From the NCBI GenBank assembly GCA_009760855.2, contig WPIO01000061.1, forward strand, positions 2,155,001-2,219,000: a DNA stretch of 64,000 nucleotides. The letters are read 5' to 3'. How positions within the stretch are numbered: position 1 is the first letter of the stretch; every line of letters begins with the position of its first letter. Positions 52,489-64,000 of this stretch are shown here, piece by piece. Origin of the DNA: Cristatella mucedo (lineage: Eukaryota > Bryozoa > Phylactolaemata > Cristatellidae). The position numbers and the translations under genes were made by a program. Below the pieces are notes generated by a model that saw only the letters and a program-made list of their open reading frames with translations, did no database searches and was not told the DNA's origin.

Positions 52489-54042
52489 ATTTGGAGTAGG
52501 CTGGGCGAAAGCACCCTGACCCCACCTTAATTGGAGCTAAATCAAATAGGGCGACTAGAGCAAATTCGCTCTTTTTGGTAACTAAAATGTATGCAGTACG
52601 TAGAGGCGTTGCTGTAATGGTTTTAATGATAACTGCCCCTGTACAAAGAAATGGGAGAATGAACTAGAAGCATGAAACAGGAAAATGTGCTTATGCATGT
52701 GGCTTAGGGTATTCAATAATTTTTCGGTTTGACTTCAATTTAGCTTAGGACCATTACAGTGGTGGAGTGGTCCAGTCAACCTTCAGACCTGCATCCCATT
52801 GAGTGCCTCTTAGGGTGAAGTAGAGAGAAAGCTCTGAGCTCATGTGGGTCGTATCACCTCTAAAGAATTGCTTTTCTCAAGTCGAACGAGAAGGCCTGAT
52901 GTTTACGAAGGCTCAGTTTTACTGGAGGCTCAGGCATGTTATTGCCTATCATGGCGGTGTAACTTCATTTTCACCTTAACAATTAATAAATTTGTGCTCT
53001 TGCTTTGCTTACCAATTACTTTAGCTTAGTTTATATAATGCACATGATTACAGTAGGTTAACGTAATAATAATAATGTTTCTTATTCGAATCGCATTTTT
53101 TTTAGGACCGGTGGCCATTTTGTGTTGCCACTCAGACACTTCTGTACTAGAGTGTATACATACACCAGTATATACTGTTTGTGTGAATATACCCACATAT
53201 ACACATGCAGGTATAGACCTACTCAAACTCTTGCCTCGTGTAAGATGTAGCAGCAGGTGATCCCAAAGAAGGTTCCAGATTTCGATAGCAACTAGCCATC
53301 ATAACCGAACTGACTGAAGCCAACCACAAAGATCAACTGAAAGGATATACGCCTTATACGATTTATTTACTAGAACAAATCATGGCTAACTGCAACTAGT
53401 GAGCATGAACAATCGCATGCTTAGCATTGTTACATTGAGACCGCTTCGTTCTATCTTGCATTACCGTAAATCTGCATGAACAGAATAGAAGCATACGTCT
53501 TAGCTCAACGGGGGGGGGGGGGAAGGGAGGGGCGGCAAGGCAAGGAGGATAAGTGGCACACCCACTCAGCATCGATGGGACGACTGAAGGCACAGCGTTA
53601 CACCACATGGTGGCTAAGGTAAGGCAGTGGTTACCTTTACTGCTGCTACAGTACCACAAAAATGGGCTTCAAAGCCACTGAAAGATAGTTGAGCGAAACT
53701 TCGGCACTGACATTCATCCGCTAAAGACGTGATTGAATTGCAGTGACTACCAGTGCAGTACCTGTTGGCAAAGTGCTGCAGCTCGATGACCATTATCGAC
53801 ATGAGGTGTTTCAGCCTGTTCCTGGCACTAAAGATGCCCTTCGAGCTGCTACAGTGAGCAGACTCGCACGATTGCGATCAGCTACCAGTATACTCAGGAG
53901 TAAGCAGACCGTCCTCTGGGGCTTCACCGATTGTCAGCACAGCCCATTTGACAGAATTCGAAACTCCTGGGCAGACCGTCGGGCCTGCAAAAGAAATACA
54001 ACACGTGGGGCGTGCTCACTCACTCAACGATGCTAGCGATCC
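52489..54042. other. Intergenic, no gene recognised
   Basis: A run of 13 G lies at 53510-53522. The frame 53743-54036 has no known motif. Nothing else supported. Confidence 0.4.
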
Positions 54043-54048
54043 TTTATT
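54043..54048 (-). terminator. Polyadenylation signal AATAAA for RAD51D
   Basis: AATAAA on the minus strand lies about 105 nt past the RAD51D stop, a normal distance for a short animal 3' UTR. It is assigned by position and motif only. Confidence 0.55.
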
Positions 54049-54150
54049 TACCAGAAGTGGTTGCTAATATAGACTGCTTTTAACGCATAGCTGTGGCCAC
54101 ACACTGCAGAAGTTGTGCGGCCAAAACAACAAGAGAAGGTGGCCTCAAGC

Positions 54151-63770
<9,620 letters not shown>

Positions 63771-64000
63771 CTGCAACGGCAACGGCTGCAATGAATGCAG
63801 CTGTGCAACACCAGAAGATGCTCCGAAGTGCCGATCGGTAAGCTCAATAGACAAGTGGTGATTGTCTCAAGTGTGTGGACACGGGCACTTCGACAGCTGT
63901 TACGGAATCCCTTAATGTAGTGACCGAAACTATCAGTAAAAGAGGGGAGGCCATAAGGGACAAACGCCGAATGATGAGACAGTGACGATTTCAATGAGCC
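63771..64000. other. 5' side of RAD51D, no exon identified
   Basis: The minus-strand frame stays open through this region, but its product does not resemble the RAD51D N-terminus, so it is probably intron read-through. Confidence 0.4.

Noticed and set aside
53510-53522. Run of 13 G
   Set aside because: A single homopolymer, possibly a sequencing artefact; not enough G-runs for a convincing quadruplex beyond the homopolymer itself.

Overview
This is nuclear DNA from an animal, most likely an invertebrate. It has spliced genes with GT/AG introns, two families of non-LTR retrotransposons, two tRNA-derived SINE families, a hAT DNA transposon and long dinucleotide microsatellites. The species cannot be named from sequence alone. 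A motile-cilium gene shows only that the organism makes motile cilia.

Two conserved host genes can be rebuilt by eye from short exons with matching phases. The first, plus strand 12210-40027, is a nine-exon outer dynein arm docking complex gene of the ODAD1 (CCDC114)/CCDC63 family. It reads as 581 codons and looks complete. The second, minus strand 63770 down to 54151, is RAD51D, a RAD51 paralogue for homologous recombination. Five exons are visible, with Walker A, Walker B and the C-terminus, and a polyadenylation signal lies just past the stop. Its N-terminal exon or exons were not found and probably lie beyond 64000. The two genes converge, with about 14 kb between their stop codons. An orphan first-exon candidate lies at 7166-7239.

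Most of the rest is transposon debris. LINE A is CR1/L2-like and ends in a hairpin plus an (ATT)n tail. It occurs about 25 times in both orientations, often back to back. LINE B is a second family of the same general type with a TAATG-like tail, about 13 copies. SINE1 is tRNA-derived and carries a LINE A-like 3' hairpin, which suggests it used the LINE A machinery. SINE2 has another tRNA-like head and an unrelated body. A hAT element (17219-19805) sits in a LINE A tail with a perfect 8-bp target duplication, and a solo LTR (14626-14859) sits in another LINE A copy with a 5-bp duplication.

Layout: 1-12200 is LINE and SINE debris plus the orphan exon. 12210-40027 is the ODAD1-type gene; intron 1 (11.3 kb) holds the hAT and the longest LINE A, intron 2 holds a 430-bp CT tract, and intron 6 (8 kb) holds an unusual inverted array of roughly 165-bp repeats (31035-35150), a CT-rich tract and a 96-bp hairpin. 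40028-54150 is intergenic with the longest LINE B. 54151-63770 is RAD51D with repeat-filled introns. I saw no CRISPR array, prokaryotic operon, rRNA or functional tRNA gene.
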